64,000 bases of DNA. It comes from Chrysomallon squamiferum (lineage: Eukaryota; Mollusca; Gastropoda; Neomphalida; Peltospiridae). Location of the stretch: assembly GCA_012295275.1 (NCBI GenBank), contig CM022665.1:3608667-3672666 (forward strand). Direction: 5' to 3'. Below, piece by piece: positions 51,978 to 62,160 of this stretch. The notes beneath the pieces were generated by a model that was not told the origin of the DNA, did no database searches, and worked only from the letters and a program-made list of their open reading frames with translations. Position 1 is the stretch's first letter; every line of letters begins with the position of its first letter. The translations under genes and the position numbers were made by a program.

Positions 51978-54900
51978 GTTTTTGTGTTAGAGAGTATGTG
52001 AATAAGTATGTATATGTATCAATCACTGGTATATACATCAGTTCATCCATGCATAACTGCTGGTCAGGGACAAAAAGCAACACATTTAATTTTCCACAAA
52101 TGGAACACCACATACCCTGGTACCATGAATTTATTCTTCAGAAGCTTTGATTATAACTGGAAATAACACGTGTATGTGTTAAAAAATGTTAGAATATAAT
52201 TCTTTTCAAACCACATTAAAAGAGGCAGGGTTATACAGTGTCATTAGTATATCAAACTGTTATTTCAAAATCACGTGTGTTAGAAGTTCACACTGCTAAT
52301 CATAAACGTACCTGATTATATTTGTGATTTATGAGGTATCTATTTGGAATGGGATATAATATGGTAAAGACATCTGCATATAAAGAAACTCACTTTTTTT
52401 TTTTTTTCAAACTTTATTAAAATGCTAATATTTAATACTGTGTGCAGTTAATATAAGAAATGGTTATTTTTATAATATGAGTTAGATGCTGTACTCAAAC
52501 CTACACTGCAAACCCATAACTAAATATACCTGGCTGTTTTTTTGATCTATGAACTACATGTGATGGCGTTCTTTTCTCTGAGTGATGAACGATACGTACA
52601 TAGCTTTTAGCTAGTTTGACAGTTTCACTAATTATGTCAGCCACGTTAAATTTGTCATCAACTGCAGCTGAAACATCATCATACACTTTACAAAATATAC
52701 AAGCCAATAATTCAGGGCTTGACACTGTGCTACTTATATTTCAGAAAAGAAATGACCAGAGTCTGAGATAAACTGATACATATATAGACAGCAAGGCATG
52801 ATAATATCATAAAATGACTCATCGTTTTAGATTTTTAGACAAGCTTAAAAAAATTCAAGTATCATTTACTCAGGAACTGTTCAGAATTCCATAGAAGAAG
52901 AAGAAGGTAAAAAAAAAACACTTAAATTTGAGACCTGTCATTAATCCACATTAAATAAATATAAACAAATTTAAATTTAAATAATCTGATGTTCATTAGA
53001 CTGTAGTACATATTAAAGACTCTAAACATACTGTATGAACTTTTGGCCACAGCTTTTCTCCATTTATTGCCTTTTCCCAATTCAGACTTTCTCAGGGAGT
53101 CAGCCAGTTTGTTCTTTCTTTCGAGCCGCTCTTTGTCTTTGACTGATGAAACTTTCTGTGGATCTGTAGACAAGCAAGAAGAAAAGTAATTATGAAATCA
53201 TTTAACTGTTTTACTCATAATATATAAAGAGTGGGGGAAATGTGGTGTCAAACAAATTGAAATTTCGAAGGGAAACATGTTTAATAATATTATTTTTACT
53301 GATATTACATAACTGTAAACTTCAGGAATGAGATATATTTAATAATAATCAAATTATTATGATTTTTATGGTTGAGAAATAAGACGCAAATAATAATTTA
53401 ATTTTAAAAATGATTTAATTATGACCAACATTGGCTGAAGGAATAGAAATGAAGTATTTATAAAAAATTGAAAAAAAAAAATGAAAAAAAAAAGAACACA
53501 CAAGAAAACTAAATATTTAGAATAGTAATTTTAATACAGATATCTCATTTTAGTATTATTTCAATAACTGAAATACAAATTATTTATGTTTCACTTATTT
53601 TATCACCTTCTTAATGAAGTTCAGGTAACTCATTGTTAATAAACTGTTGTTACAACAGCTCAGAATATGAATGTTGAAATTCCTAAAACTGAATGACAGA
53701 TTTATTTATTATCTGTGATAATAACAAATGTATTCACATGTTAAAGTATTAACACACATTCATTAAGACAACATCAGCAATTAACATGCAATTCTCGTGT
53801 TAGTATAAAACTAAAACTGTATCATGCTGCTGAACAATATTAAAACAAACTCAGCAATTCACACATGCATATAATTTTATAACTTTTCAAATTTTTAAAA
53901 TTTTAATTCCCATAACTTATAAAAGCCAGTGTGTTTCAATTATTATTCTAGAATAATTTTTATTTAAAAAGACAACAATGTTTCAAAATGTATTCAATGT
54001 GAAGCTTTATAAAGCTAATACCACTTTTACAGGTAATTCTATAATATTCACTAGTTTAAAAATAGTTTTAACATTAAGCTTTTCTTTCTCTTACAGTAAT
54101 AATAAATATATATAAAAATGTCTTTGTCTTCTCTCAGCAACAATAAATAAATAGTCCATATTTTTCTGTGTGCCAAAATTTCAAAGAAAGACAAAAATCT
54201 GAGAACAAAGAAATATGTAATGCTATACTAAATTCTAGACTTAAATGGCAGCTTTATGGTTAAACTGCAGAAGAAATGTTAAGAACACACAAACTGTCAA
54301 ACAGCACTTTATAACAGATATGTATGTGACCGAGAAACAAAACAAAAAAAAATGAATATTTTTTTTTAACATTATATTACATAGCATTACTCAGCTCATT
54401 TTAAAAATCCCCTGCAGTACAAAAACCATAACTTCCTAAAATATTGCAAACTACTCCGAAGTAACAGTGTCAGTAACAGGATTTTTTTAAAAAAACATAC
54501 TGAAAAACTTTGTCTAACTTCTAATCTAATGTTTTATTCTGAAAACATGCAATATTGTAGACACAAACAAAAACATGAAGAAATCCAGCATCATTTTATC
54601 GCATATAATGAAACAAAACTTTTTACACTGTTATGTTAATACTAACAAATACTAACCAAAATATGACAAAATAATAACCAACACGTGACAGAAATAATAC
54701 AGAATGCTGGTTAGTTGACATTTTCTAATCACGTGTTAATGGACAACACTGAACAACCATCACATCGTCCACCTCTGACAATCACTGAAGCAATTCCTTC
54801 AGACAGTCCCAAGTCGACAACATCGGCAGGAACAACTTTCTGAGAACAGCTAATTTGGGGTGAAGGCCAAGTACGACGTAGTCGGTGTTTTATTATAAAT

Positions 54901-57900
54901 GTAGCTGCTGCTGCCACAGTCCACGTGTGACTGATGTCCTCGCATTCTGATGGTTGCTGGACATCAGAACAAGGACTAGCTGGTGGTGCTGCTGTGTGTT
55001 TTTCTATATGTACTGAAAAAATACAAAACTACTTGGTCTCTTCTGTTCATCTTACCCACTATCCAAACCATGTACATGAATGACATTATATTTTGTTATA
55101 TCAGAATTGTAAAATAAACATCTATATGACATCAGATGCAGATAAAAGGTGTAGAAAAAAAAACCCGTAGAAGAATTCTGCATTTTCTTGTAAGACAACC
55201 ATCCAGACCATATATGTCTGTCACAACTCTATTAAACTTTTTAATATAAATCTTGATTAAAAGGTAAATAAATAACAACTATAGAAATCTGGTATCTAAT
55301 GGAAGTCCATAATGCAAAATCAGTAATTGAAAACTGTTCCTTTATATTATTCTAAATATAAACAGTAGTACAAACCTGCTTTATGATAATAATGATGATA
55401 ATAATAATAATAATTTAAATAAAGAAAATCATTAATAGTAACAATGATGATTATAATGATGATGATGATGATGATGATAATAATATCTGAAGCACTTCAC
55501 TCTGGTTATATGTTACAAACAGATCTTTTGAAGGCTCTGTTACACAGATTTCTCTGTATTACAAAAAAATTCAAATAAATAAATAAAAATGCACAAACAA
55601 CAACATTTAAAAAGTGTTAAAACAAATTCTGGAAAAATTCACCATAAAAAAAACCTGACTGGTTTAAGATGTTTTTCCCAACTGATTATCTGGAAAAAAA
55701 AAAAGGTTGGTACAATGACAGACATTTTACTTTTTATTTTTTTCTGTTAGCGTGGCAACATCACATTAAACACAGAGGTGTGGGCTTTGTAAATAATTAT
55801 AGCTTCTTAGAAGTAACACCAAAAAAAAAAGAAAAAAAAAGAAAGAAAGAATCATGAATAGTTTCAAGTATTGTATTGGGAAGTAATTTTTTGTAGATAA
55901 GAGCAAGAAGATCTAAAGAAATTTGAAATATATGTATAAATATATCAAATCTTTCCAAAATGTACCGTATATACTTGTGTATAAGTCAAATTTTTGGGAG
56001 ACTATATTAAGGTAATATTTTGGGGGTCGACTTATACATTGGTAATGCTTTTGTAGCTGTTGCTGAAGAGTCGCCATTTTGACTATTTTTTGCTACGGGA
56101 TGCATTTAAAATAATCGCGGTCTTTCAGCTTTTCAAAAATATAATTTTATCATATAAAAATTTTTGAAAAATTAAATAACAAAACCAAATATGAATGTAA
56201 AACATGATATTCTTCCGTTTAATGACATAAAAATACATTTTAAAGCGAAAAAAACGTCAGTACGGCGTTATGCCTTACGGTGTCTTGCAATGATCTAGGA
56301 ATGCAGACTTCTCTGCCAAATTGCACTAAATATCGGTCCTAATTTCATAAACAAAACTCACTTGTGTAATTGTAAAGAATTTGGTGAAATAATATTGCAA
56401 TCGTCATTAATATCCACTACCGACAAATCGAAAACAAAGTGACGGTGCCTGGAATCTACAGTCGACTTATACACAAGTAATATCTAAAATGACACAATTT
56501 TTGGTCTTAAAATACACATCGACTTATACATAAGGTCACCTTGTACACAAGTATATCCGGTATCTTTTATTGATTAAAATAATCAGACTAATTGAAGGTT
56601 CTGATTCAGGAACTGACTGAATTTGTTATTTTTTAATATCACCACAGTCAAAGTTTTGATGTAGCCTCTTGGACTCCCTAACCTCATGTATGCTGAGCCT
56701 TAGATCATCTGACATGATAGGAGACATCACATACAAGTGAATGACTTGAAGATTTATTACACTAACCATGTCATCTTTTTATATGATATGAATTTCTAAA
56801 TTTTGATTCTAACATCAATTAACTTATAACTTCATCTGTTGTGCTTGGTATATTACTGAATATCCATATTTACAAATCACATAAAAAAAAACACACCCAC
56901 ATTTGAAGTTAACAATATCCTTGCTTGTTTCCATAGCATAAATTTCTTCCTTCTGCTTTTTAAAAAGTAACTGTACTTTTTATGTCTAGCCTAGGTAAAA
57001 ACAGTATTTACAAATGGCACAAAACACTATCTTGCTAATAACTCATTATCTGTATCATATTTTATAATAATTGATTATATCTATTACATTTGGACTGATC
57101 TTAGAGTCAACATTTACAAAAGGCATGAAAAATTAACACTATAATACTTTCCGTAGCATGATATTCTGTATTATAATGTCTAACAGGTTGTACCAGTGTG
57201 TTTACAAACTGCATGAAAAATAACAATTTCATCATCATTTTGCTTTATATAAATTTATCAACACTTCACTAATAAGCATATATACCTATTATGTTGCATG
57301 TGGCCTAAGAGTAAGAATCTATAAGTGGTCTTACTACCTCTTGCAAGGCACTGATTTCTGTATTATATTTGCTAATAAATCTATTACAGCTGCTGCAAAG
57401 GGAATGGAAAATATCTTATTATCTTTTTTCTTACTGATTTCTGTTTTACCAATATTTTCTCTCAACGGTTATCAACGTAGTGAATATGCCTATTATAAAC
57501 ATGGTACTGCCTAGAGATCAGGATGTATGTACCGTTTTAGATTACATGAATTTCTATATAACAGTTATCTGAGATGTAAATGTACCTATTATATCTGGTG
57601 TGACCTGGGATTCAAGTTCTCCTGCTTCCTCTTCTTCATTATCGGCTGGTGCTGTTGCTGGTGCTGTTGATGTTAACACAGGAGTATCAAGAGTTAACGA
57701 ATCCAGCTGTTTGCAGAAATCTGTTTCATCCTTTCCATCAACGTTTTCATGCTCTGCCACTGTTTCATCTTCCTTTTCTACCCCAGTTTCTTCTCTTTCA
57801 TTACGTTCTTCTTCATTATCTTCATTCCTCTGTCCCATCCAAGCTTCTGCTGGGGACGATGAAAATAATACTGGGGAGGGCCCAGATGAATCTGGAGGCT

Positions 57901-58322
57901 GAAATCTCACAGTTCTTGGTCCTGTAAATAAAAAGGCTGTTTAGTTAAAAAATGAAAAATTGGGTCATTACAATATGTACTGCTGAACAGACTCACTGAA
58001 CAACTAATTAACAAACCAAATGTTTTGAAAACAATTTAGACCAAATGCAAACATGAATTCCTGTGAATTTAATGTTAAACTCTTTTATTTTATTGTAGTT
58101 ATTTCTGTTACAAAAAAATAAAGAATGTTGAACAAGCTTACAGCGAGACTTAATTTTAAAAATTGAAGAAAAAAGCAGTTAAACAAAATATAAATATAAA
58201 TTTCAGTGAGTACTGTGGATGTCTCTGCTATATACTGGTGTTGAGTATGCTTTTCTGGTTTTCCTTCTCTCAGCTATTTCTGCTGCTGTTCTGTTTTGTA
58301 TTGCAGACTTCTGTTCCAAACC
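44297..58322 (-). CDS. uncharacterised protein with disordered N-terminal part and EF-hand-like C-terminal part (5' end missing)
   Basis: I do not recognise the gene. Fourteen exons joined in order (58214-58322, 57586-57921, 53032-53163, 52530-52724, 51226-51342, 50488-50538, 49309-49421, 48348-48543, 47489-47803, 46437-46507, 46159-46263, 45847-45941, 45156-45225, 44297-44527) keep one frame for 711 residues and a TGA. The first ~480 residues are charged, proline/threonine/serine-rich and probably disordered. The last ~220 are compact and hydrophobic: an EF-hand-like helix-loop-helix (MYRHAFNVVDEEHRGHLTGP; loop D.E.RG.L...E), a degenerate partner (YRILELVGYKITDGADF), and a second EF-like loop DPDTNRIPLPQL lacking the final acidic residue. 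The C-terminus LLDFLTYIPLFIMIHESVV looks helical and nonpolar but is probably a packing helix. Function unknown; calcium binding is possible at one loop only. The exons from 46437 down are firm; the 5' ones are less so. No start codon exon was found. Confidence 0.75.
45156..45225 (-). CDS. EF-hand-like gene, exon encoding NWMKNIIGQVDF
   Basis: 70 bases; acceptor aattgcag, donor gtagaa. Joins in frame to both neighbours (ITSLD / NWMK and TFMCK / TLWEC). Confidence 0.85.
45847..45941 (-). CDS. EF-hand-like gene, exon encoding ILELVGYKITDGADF
   Basis: 95 bases; acceptor attccag, donor gtgagt. Contains FKLFSVLAALSQRI, the second helix pair. Confidence 0.87.
46159..46263 (-). CDS. EF-hand-like gene, exon with the first EF-like loop
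   Basis: 35 codons phase 0/0; VDEEHRGHLTGPETMLALRV and a second helix with TSTEEEYIYR. Acceptor ctaacag, donor gtaatt. Confidence 0.87.
46437..46507 (-). CDS. EF-hand-like gene, exon GFLAKYCILNRSSLEMYRHA
   Basis: 71 bases; acceptor tttttcag, donor gtaagt; entering helix of the EF-like motif. Confidence 0.83.
46640..46697. repeat. A-tract plus (AAT)n microsatellite
   Basis: A run of A followed by about 11 aat units inside an intron of the EF-hand-like gene. Confidence 0.9.
47489..47803 (-). CDS. EF-hand-like gene, charged exon with alternative end
   Basis: KVTPAEKLIRAKRRLTALSH, then a tryptophan-containing basic helix (KKHWGPKKRDTSYWDELRKQ) and an acidic run SEDDDDDLGPNFDD. Acceptor atgtgacag. 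Donor gtgagt at 47488 keeps frame into 46507; if not used, the frame continues CESEVN to a TAA at 47469. Confidence 0.85.
48348..48543 (-). CDS. EF-hand-like gene, exon ISEDITVKKVDRAPIKK
   Basis: 196 bases, phase 0 to 1; acceptor ttgggtag, donor gtacaa. Basic first half, then VSDWIFDADDDTTDTTGDQ, an acidic motif with a single tryptophan. Confidence 0.8.
48785..49290. repeat. minisatellite, unit about 60-70 bp, roughly 7 copies
   Basis: Recurring order of tatatctgta, tgttggttcttgtactaa, atcagtgatagatttatg and cagcttatcataat. Copies at the right end keep an open frame on the - strand (49057-49242) reading as a repeated ~20-residue unit (MT..NHK.I.DL.QEPT..I). It lies in the intron between exons 49309 and 48543. 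Confidence 0.8.
49309..49421 (-). CDS. EF-hand-like gene, exon FKAFLQPLPVTPLAEPEKN
   Basis: 113 bases, phase 1 to 0; acceptor ttcttacag, donor gtaaag. Proline/threonine/glutamate-rich, presumably disordered. Confidence 0.7.
50175..50223. repeat. (TG)n microsatellite
   Basis: About 24 TG units in an intron of the EF-hand-like gene. Confidence 0.92.
50488..50538 (-). CDS. EF-hand-like gene, possible 51-bp cassette exon
   Basis: KKNVSTAPESVHEQQS; donor gtacaa, acceptor aacaaag with almost no pyrimidine tract. Symmetric phase 1/1, so the exons on either side join in frame with or without it. Confidence 0.5.
51226..51342 (-). CDS. EF-hand-like gene, lysine/serine/proline exon
   Basis: KIFSKPKAEKHPAPSPKSAV then TVSKKPSKISSDQKS; 117 bases, symmetric phase 1/1; acceptor ttttttag, donor gttagt. 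Confidence 0.65.
51893..51974. repeat. interrupted (TG)n microsatellite
   Basis: Two TG blocks separated by ctgtgtgtagtttgt-like sequence; both strands give spurious open frames. Confidence 0.9.
52530..52724 (-). CDS. EF-hand-like gene, exon SSPELLACIFCKVYDDVSAA
   Basis: 195 bases, symmetric phase 1/1; helical part with ADIISETVKLAKSYVRIVHH, then a basic tail. Acceptor tagcacag, donor gtatat. This is the one hydrophobic, ordered-looking segment in the N-terminal half. Confidence 0.7.
53032..53163 (-). CDS. EF-hand-like gene, basic exon
   Basis: DPQKVSSVKDKERLERKNKL and GKGNKWRKAVAKSSY; 132 bases, symmetric phase 1/1; acceptor tgtctacag, donor gtatgt. Strongly basic helix. Confidence 0.7.
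54729..55012 (-). CDS. possible alternative terminal exon of the EF-hand-like gene
   Basis: After acceptor ttttttcag an open frame in the expected phase reads HIEKHTAAPPASPCSDVQQP, then WTVAAAATFIIKHRLRRTWP and ends in INT with TGA. Codon use and GC content are coding-like. No good phase-1 donor is seen before the stop (best: gtggac, gtgatg). Joining 57586 to 53163 without it also keeps frame, so it looks like an alternative last exon giving a short protein. A separate gene is possible. Confidence 0.55.
55447..55485. repeat. (ATG)n microsatellite
   Basis: Several gat/atg units ending in aat units; an AAT-rich block also lies at 55386-55413. Confidence 0.85.
55965..56560. mobile_element. MITE-like element with complex terminal inverted repeats
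   Basis: Left end ccgtatatacttgtgtataa, right end read inwards ccggatatacttgtgtacaa; TA lies directly outside both ends (55963-55964, 56561-56562). The motif gtataagtc(ga) recurs in the ends: gtgtataagtc and tcgacttatac on the left, tatgtataagtcgat and tgtgtataagtcgac on the right. 596 bases, no transposase. TA targets suggest Tc1/mariner/pogo mobilisation, which I infer. Confidence 0.75.
57586..57921 (-). CDS. EF-hand-like gene, glutamate-rich exon
   Basis: VRFQPPDSSGPSPVLFSSSP, then a long E/D/N/R-rich stretch and LDSLTLDTPVLTS; 336 bases, symmetric phase 1/1; acceptor tttacag, donor gtacat. Clear base-composition contrast to flanks. Confidence 0.75.
58214..58322 (-). CDS. EF-hand-like gene, most 5' exon found
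   Basis: GLEQKSAIQNRTAAEIAERR, KTRKAYSTPVYSRDIH; acceptor gttttttcag is good, donor gtactc is weak. Phase 0 to 1 fits the next exon (giving HRPRTVRF). An earlier donor (gtatat) would not fit. No initiating exon was found upstream. Confidence 0.5.
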
Positions 58323-58377
58323 CTGAAAAAACAGGACAACAATACCTATTTGATGTTGATAATAATGGTGAAGGATG

Positions 58378-58389
58378 ATGCTAGTTATA

Positions 58390-58420
<31 letters not shown>

Positions 58421-58770
58421 TAACAGTACTAACAATAATAAAAATGATAGTAATAATAATGATGATAATAATAGTAAGTATAATGGTCAGAGCAATAATA
58501 ATATTAATCACCATCATCCTTCAGTTAATGAGGATAATAAAAGAAATCATCATAATAATATTTATACTTTAATAATATAATAATAATAATAATAACTTAC
58601 AATAATAAAAATGGTAGTAATAATAATGATAATAATAATAGTGGTTGTTATAGTAACAATAATAATTTAAATCATCATCATCATTCATCTAATAAGGATA
58701 ATGAAAGTAATTATCATAATATTTTCACTGTAATAATGAATAATAATAATAACAACAACAACAATAGTAA
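58378..58770. repeat. AAT/ATG-rich tandem duplication, unit about 168 bp
   Basis: acaataataaaaatgrtag followed by taataataatgatr.ataa, then catcatc.ttc and gtaatta/gaaatcatcataat occurs from about 58431 and again from about 58599. The intervening blocks keep the same order. Confidence 0.75.
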
Positions 58771-58838
58771 TAAACTATTTTAATGTCACACAAACCAAAA
58801 TAAATAGTTTTAGTAATAAATACATCAAACCAATAAAA

Positions 58839-58883
58839 ATGAATGAATGAATGAATGAATGAATGAATGAATGAATGAATGAA
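58839..58883. repeat. (GAAT)n microsatellite
   Basis: Eleven perfect gaat units. Confidence 0.93.
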
Positions 58884-59702
58884 TAAGACAGAATTTTGTT
58901 TTAATATGTGATTCATATTAAAGTAGTTTGACTTCACAATAACACACCTAGCACCAGGTTCAACTGTTTACACAATGTAGTGAAAAAACCACAAAAGAAA
59001 CACAACATTTATTTTATGTTTCACAGGTAACATATGTAAATTGTAAAATCCATTCTGACAAAACAGTATATAATATTTCACTAAAATAATTATTACACTG
59101 ACAACCCCCAAAATAATACATTGGTATTTAAAGAAATAAACTATTTGAGATAATCCATAAAAAATGTAAAAAAAAAACAACCCAAACATTATCAAATAGA
59201 TTAATGTTCTAAGAATACACTGATTTAATCAGCACAAATAAAAATTCAGGAAATCTATTTACAAAGTAAATTAAATGCTCCCTATGTAACTGGCACTATA
59301 ATTACTTTATAATTTTATTTCATTTTCATGTTTGGAGTTCTTTAAGTCTATAATCAACAACAAAAAAGATACTGAAAAAGGCAAAAATGAAATTATTATT
59401 TTTATATGTGAATGTATTCAGTATATTGATCTTGAAATTCATGTGCAAATGCAATAACTGGTTAGCAAATACACAATGACAGATGTTAGGAGTAAAATAC
59501 TTAGAAAATAAATTAATTATGTTTCAAACCAGAATTCAAGAGCTTTAGGACATAATGAATTACAAACAACAACACAGAATCTGGTTACAGTGATTAACAA
59601 CTGGTACAACAGCAAAAACAAAAAATATTAATAAATAAACAAATAGTTATTTTACATGTTAATACATAAACACAACAACAATTACAATAAACAGCACAAC
59701 AC

Positions 59703-59770
59703 TGTGTATGTGTGTGTGTATGAATGTGTGGATATGTTTATGTGTGTGTCTGTGTGTGTGTGTTTGTGTG
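59703..59770. repeat. interrupted (TG)n microsatellite
   Basis: TG blocks split by tatgaatgtgtggatatg-like sequence. Confidence 0.85.
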
Positions 59771-60505
59771 TAATTATTTTCATTATCATCATAAACATAT
59801 TTGAAGGCCTTAAAACTAGAATAAATCTAATGCACAGAATATAGTTTTTAAGATGATTTATGCTGAAGTTTATTAAACTATACTAAAAAAATTAGAAGTA
59901 AAACATATAATTGTTCGTGGGTACATTGAAATGTGATTTCCAAATAAAATTATTTTCTGTATCACTAATCAAAACATAGTGTATTTTTATCAAATCTATC
60001 AAATTATTTACACAACAGAGTACCATTATAGATATTTTTATTTCTTTCTCTATTTTTTCTTTATTTTTCTTTTTTCAGATCTGATAATGGACAATCTTAA
60101 TTACAGAAGCTGAATGTTGTGACAGGGAGATTGTAGAACAATTTTGCTAAGGTGGTTTGTGATGTCAACAGGTTAAATTTCTTTCATATTATACCATCTC
60201 AGCTCTGATCACCAACAGGTATAAAAAATAAATTTATTTTATCTCTCTCAATTAGCAGTTTTACATTTAGCATTGATTATGGAATATTAGCTTTATTATT
60301 TAAAACACAACACTGCTTACTTTTTGTTATAATGTAGCAGTTCTAAGTTCAGCATAAATGAATATCACCATGATTATTTTCAAAAGAAATTTATCTCATC
60401 TCTTATTAACAATTTTGTATTTTGCACAAGGGAATATTTTACAGGTGAGATTTTGTGTGTTTGTCTTCATAATCATTTCAGAACTTACAATATTACATTT
60501 GACAA

Positions 60506-60529
60506 TAATAATAATAATAATAATAATAA
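60506..60529. repeat. (AAT)n microsatellite
   Basis: Eight aat units. Confidence 0.88.
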
Positions 60530-60613
60530 AATTAATTTTCTGATAATTATAGTTTTCATTAGATGCAAACACAGACATTATTGTGTTAGTTAAAATCAGT
60601 TCTACAACAAGAA

Positions 60614-60700
60614 TACCGTTTTCATGGCTCTTCGCAGATATGCGATGCTACAACTGTGTGTAGTTGTGTTAAATCTGTGCATGTGCATCTGGAAACGGTA
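60614..60700. repeat. 87-bp imperfect palindrome
   Basis: Begins taccgtttt and ends aaacggta, with an inner perfect stem acaact-gtgtgt-agttgt. Could be a tiny fold-back element. Base composition is richer in GC than the surroundings. Confidence 0.6.
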
Positions 60701-60889
60701 ACAATACTCACATCGTACCTGGCTGCCTCTGTCCTGTGAGCCAAGGAAGAAGGAAGAAATTTTCACTACACATTCAAGACATTTTCAATCTGCTGATACA
60801 TGCCACAATACACATGGTTAAAGACCGTAACAATAATGAGAAGAAACCTTCAGATGCCTCATAATGAGTAACTCTTTTTCAGTTAGCAG

Positions 60890-61111
60890 CTAGAGATATT
60901 TTTTATACACCTTCTCATAAACACCAAAGCACATATTAGGTCCTTTGATAAACCAGTTATGGGGATCTTGGTTGGGATAGTAAATAGTTTCACAGGTGAA
61001 CTGAAGAAAACACATTAAACCATAATTCAATGGCAATGCTGTGCCCCTATCTATGACAAAAGTGTAAGTATGCATACTATCTCTTTCAAATAAAATTTTT
61101 ATATCTGACAC
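60890..61111 (-). other. unidentified open stretch of about 73 codons
   Basis: Open on the - strand, beginning just after a cag (candidate acceptor atgatcag) and ending TAG. It contains FTCETIYYPNQDPHNWFIKG and GPNMCFGVYEKVYKKYL. GC content and residue mix are more coding-like than nearby DNA, but I recognise no family and no good donor follows. It may be a repeat fragment. Confidence 0.25.
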
Positions 61112-61439
61112 TGATCATGCGATTTTATTAAAAGATGTTTGTTACGCACTGAAAACCCAGGTTCATAAAAATCATTTAGTTAAGTTGCTGGTTTGCTTTC
61201 TCCTGCCAAAATGTAGTTTATTTATTAATTGTCTATAAATCACTGTATAAATAGAGAAATAAATCTTATTTTCAGATTCAAAAAAAAATTATTGTATTTA
61301 AATCATACTTAGCATAAAATAATAATAACAATTAGCATGATAACCTGATTACAGATCACAACTACTATAAAGCATTGTGGTAAATAATTAAGAGTATAAA
61401 CTTTAAAACATTTAGGCAAAATTAATAGGAAAACAGAAC

Positions 61440-61702
61440 TTAAACTACACTAAAATGGTCTAAAATAAAATAAAATGATTATGAAATAAGATATAAAATA
61501 AGGCAACACAAAACAGACTAAACTAAAATTTAATAAAATAAACAATGAATTAAATTAAAATATAATGTTTATATTTTCTAACAAGTGTATGTTTAATTTT
61601 TTTAAAAATTGAAGATTAAAATAAACTGAAATGAAATAAACTAAACTACTGAACTGAAATGAAATAAAATTAGTCAAATTAAATATTATAAAAAAAAAAA
61701 AA

Positions 61703-61741
<39 letters not shown>

Positions 61742-62160
61742 TTTACATATTGGAATAAACAAATAAAAATAAACGTAATGAGGTGAAATGAAATGCAGTA
61801 AAGTAAATTTAAAGAAACAATTTTGAAATCAAGTCAAAATAAATTAAATACAGTAAAATAAAAGCACAGTATCATTAAAATAAAGTGAAACAAAGTCATG
61901 TAAAGGACATGAAAGTAAACAGTAAACTGAAATGAAGTGTTATGAAGTGAAGTAAAGGTAAAAGTAAAATAAAATGAAGTAAAATGGTACGTAATGAAAT
62001 AAAAATAACATAAATAATCGAAGAGAGGTGAATTAAAGTAAACTGGAGTGAAATAAAACTGAAGCAAATAAAATGAAGCAAATTCTAGTAAAATAAAAGT
62101 GAAATAATTAAACAGACAACTATACTATAAAACTAAAATAATATAAAATGATTAAATTTT
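61440..62160. repeat. degenerate (AAATR/AAGTA)n low-complexity tract
   Basis: About 700 bases built from aaata, aagta, aaatg and gaaat-like pentamers with drift, including a poly-A plus (AAT)n block at 61690-61737. It looks like an old expanded pentanucleotide repeat. Confidence 0.7.

Noticed and set aside
51766-52150. Frames with HTHTHT or CVCVCV runs
   Set aside because: Translations of a TG microsatellite.
57600-57927. Serine- and leucine-rich + strand frames of 92-100 codons
   Set aside because: Antisense shadows of the glutamate-rich exon, which has matching splice sites and phase on the - strand.
58203-58580. Asparagine- and isoleucine-rich open frames on both strands
   Set aside because: Beyond the exon at 58214-58322 they only translate AAT/ATG repeats.
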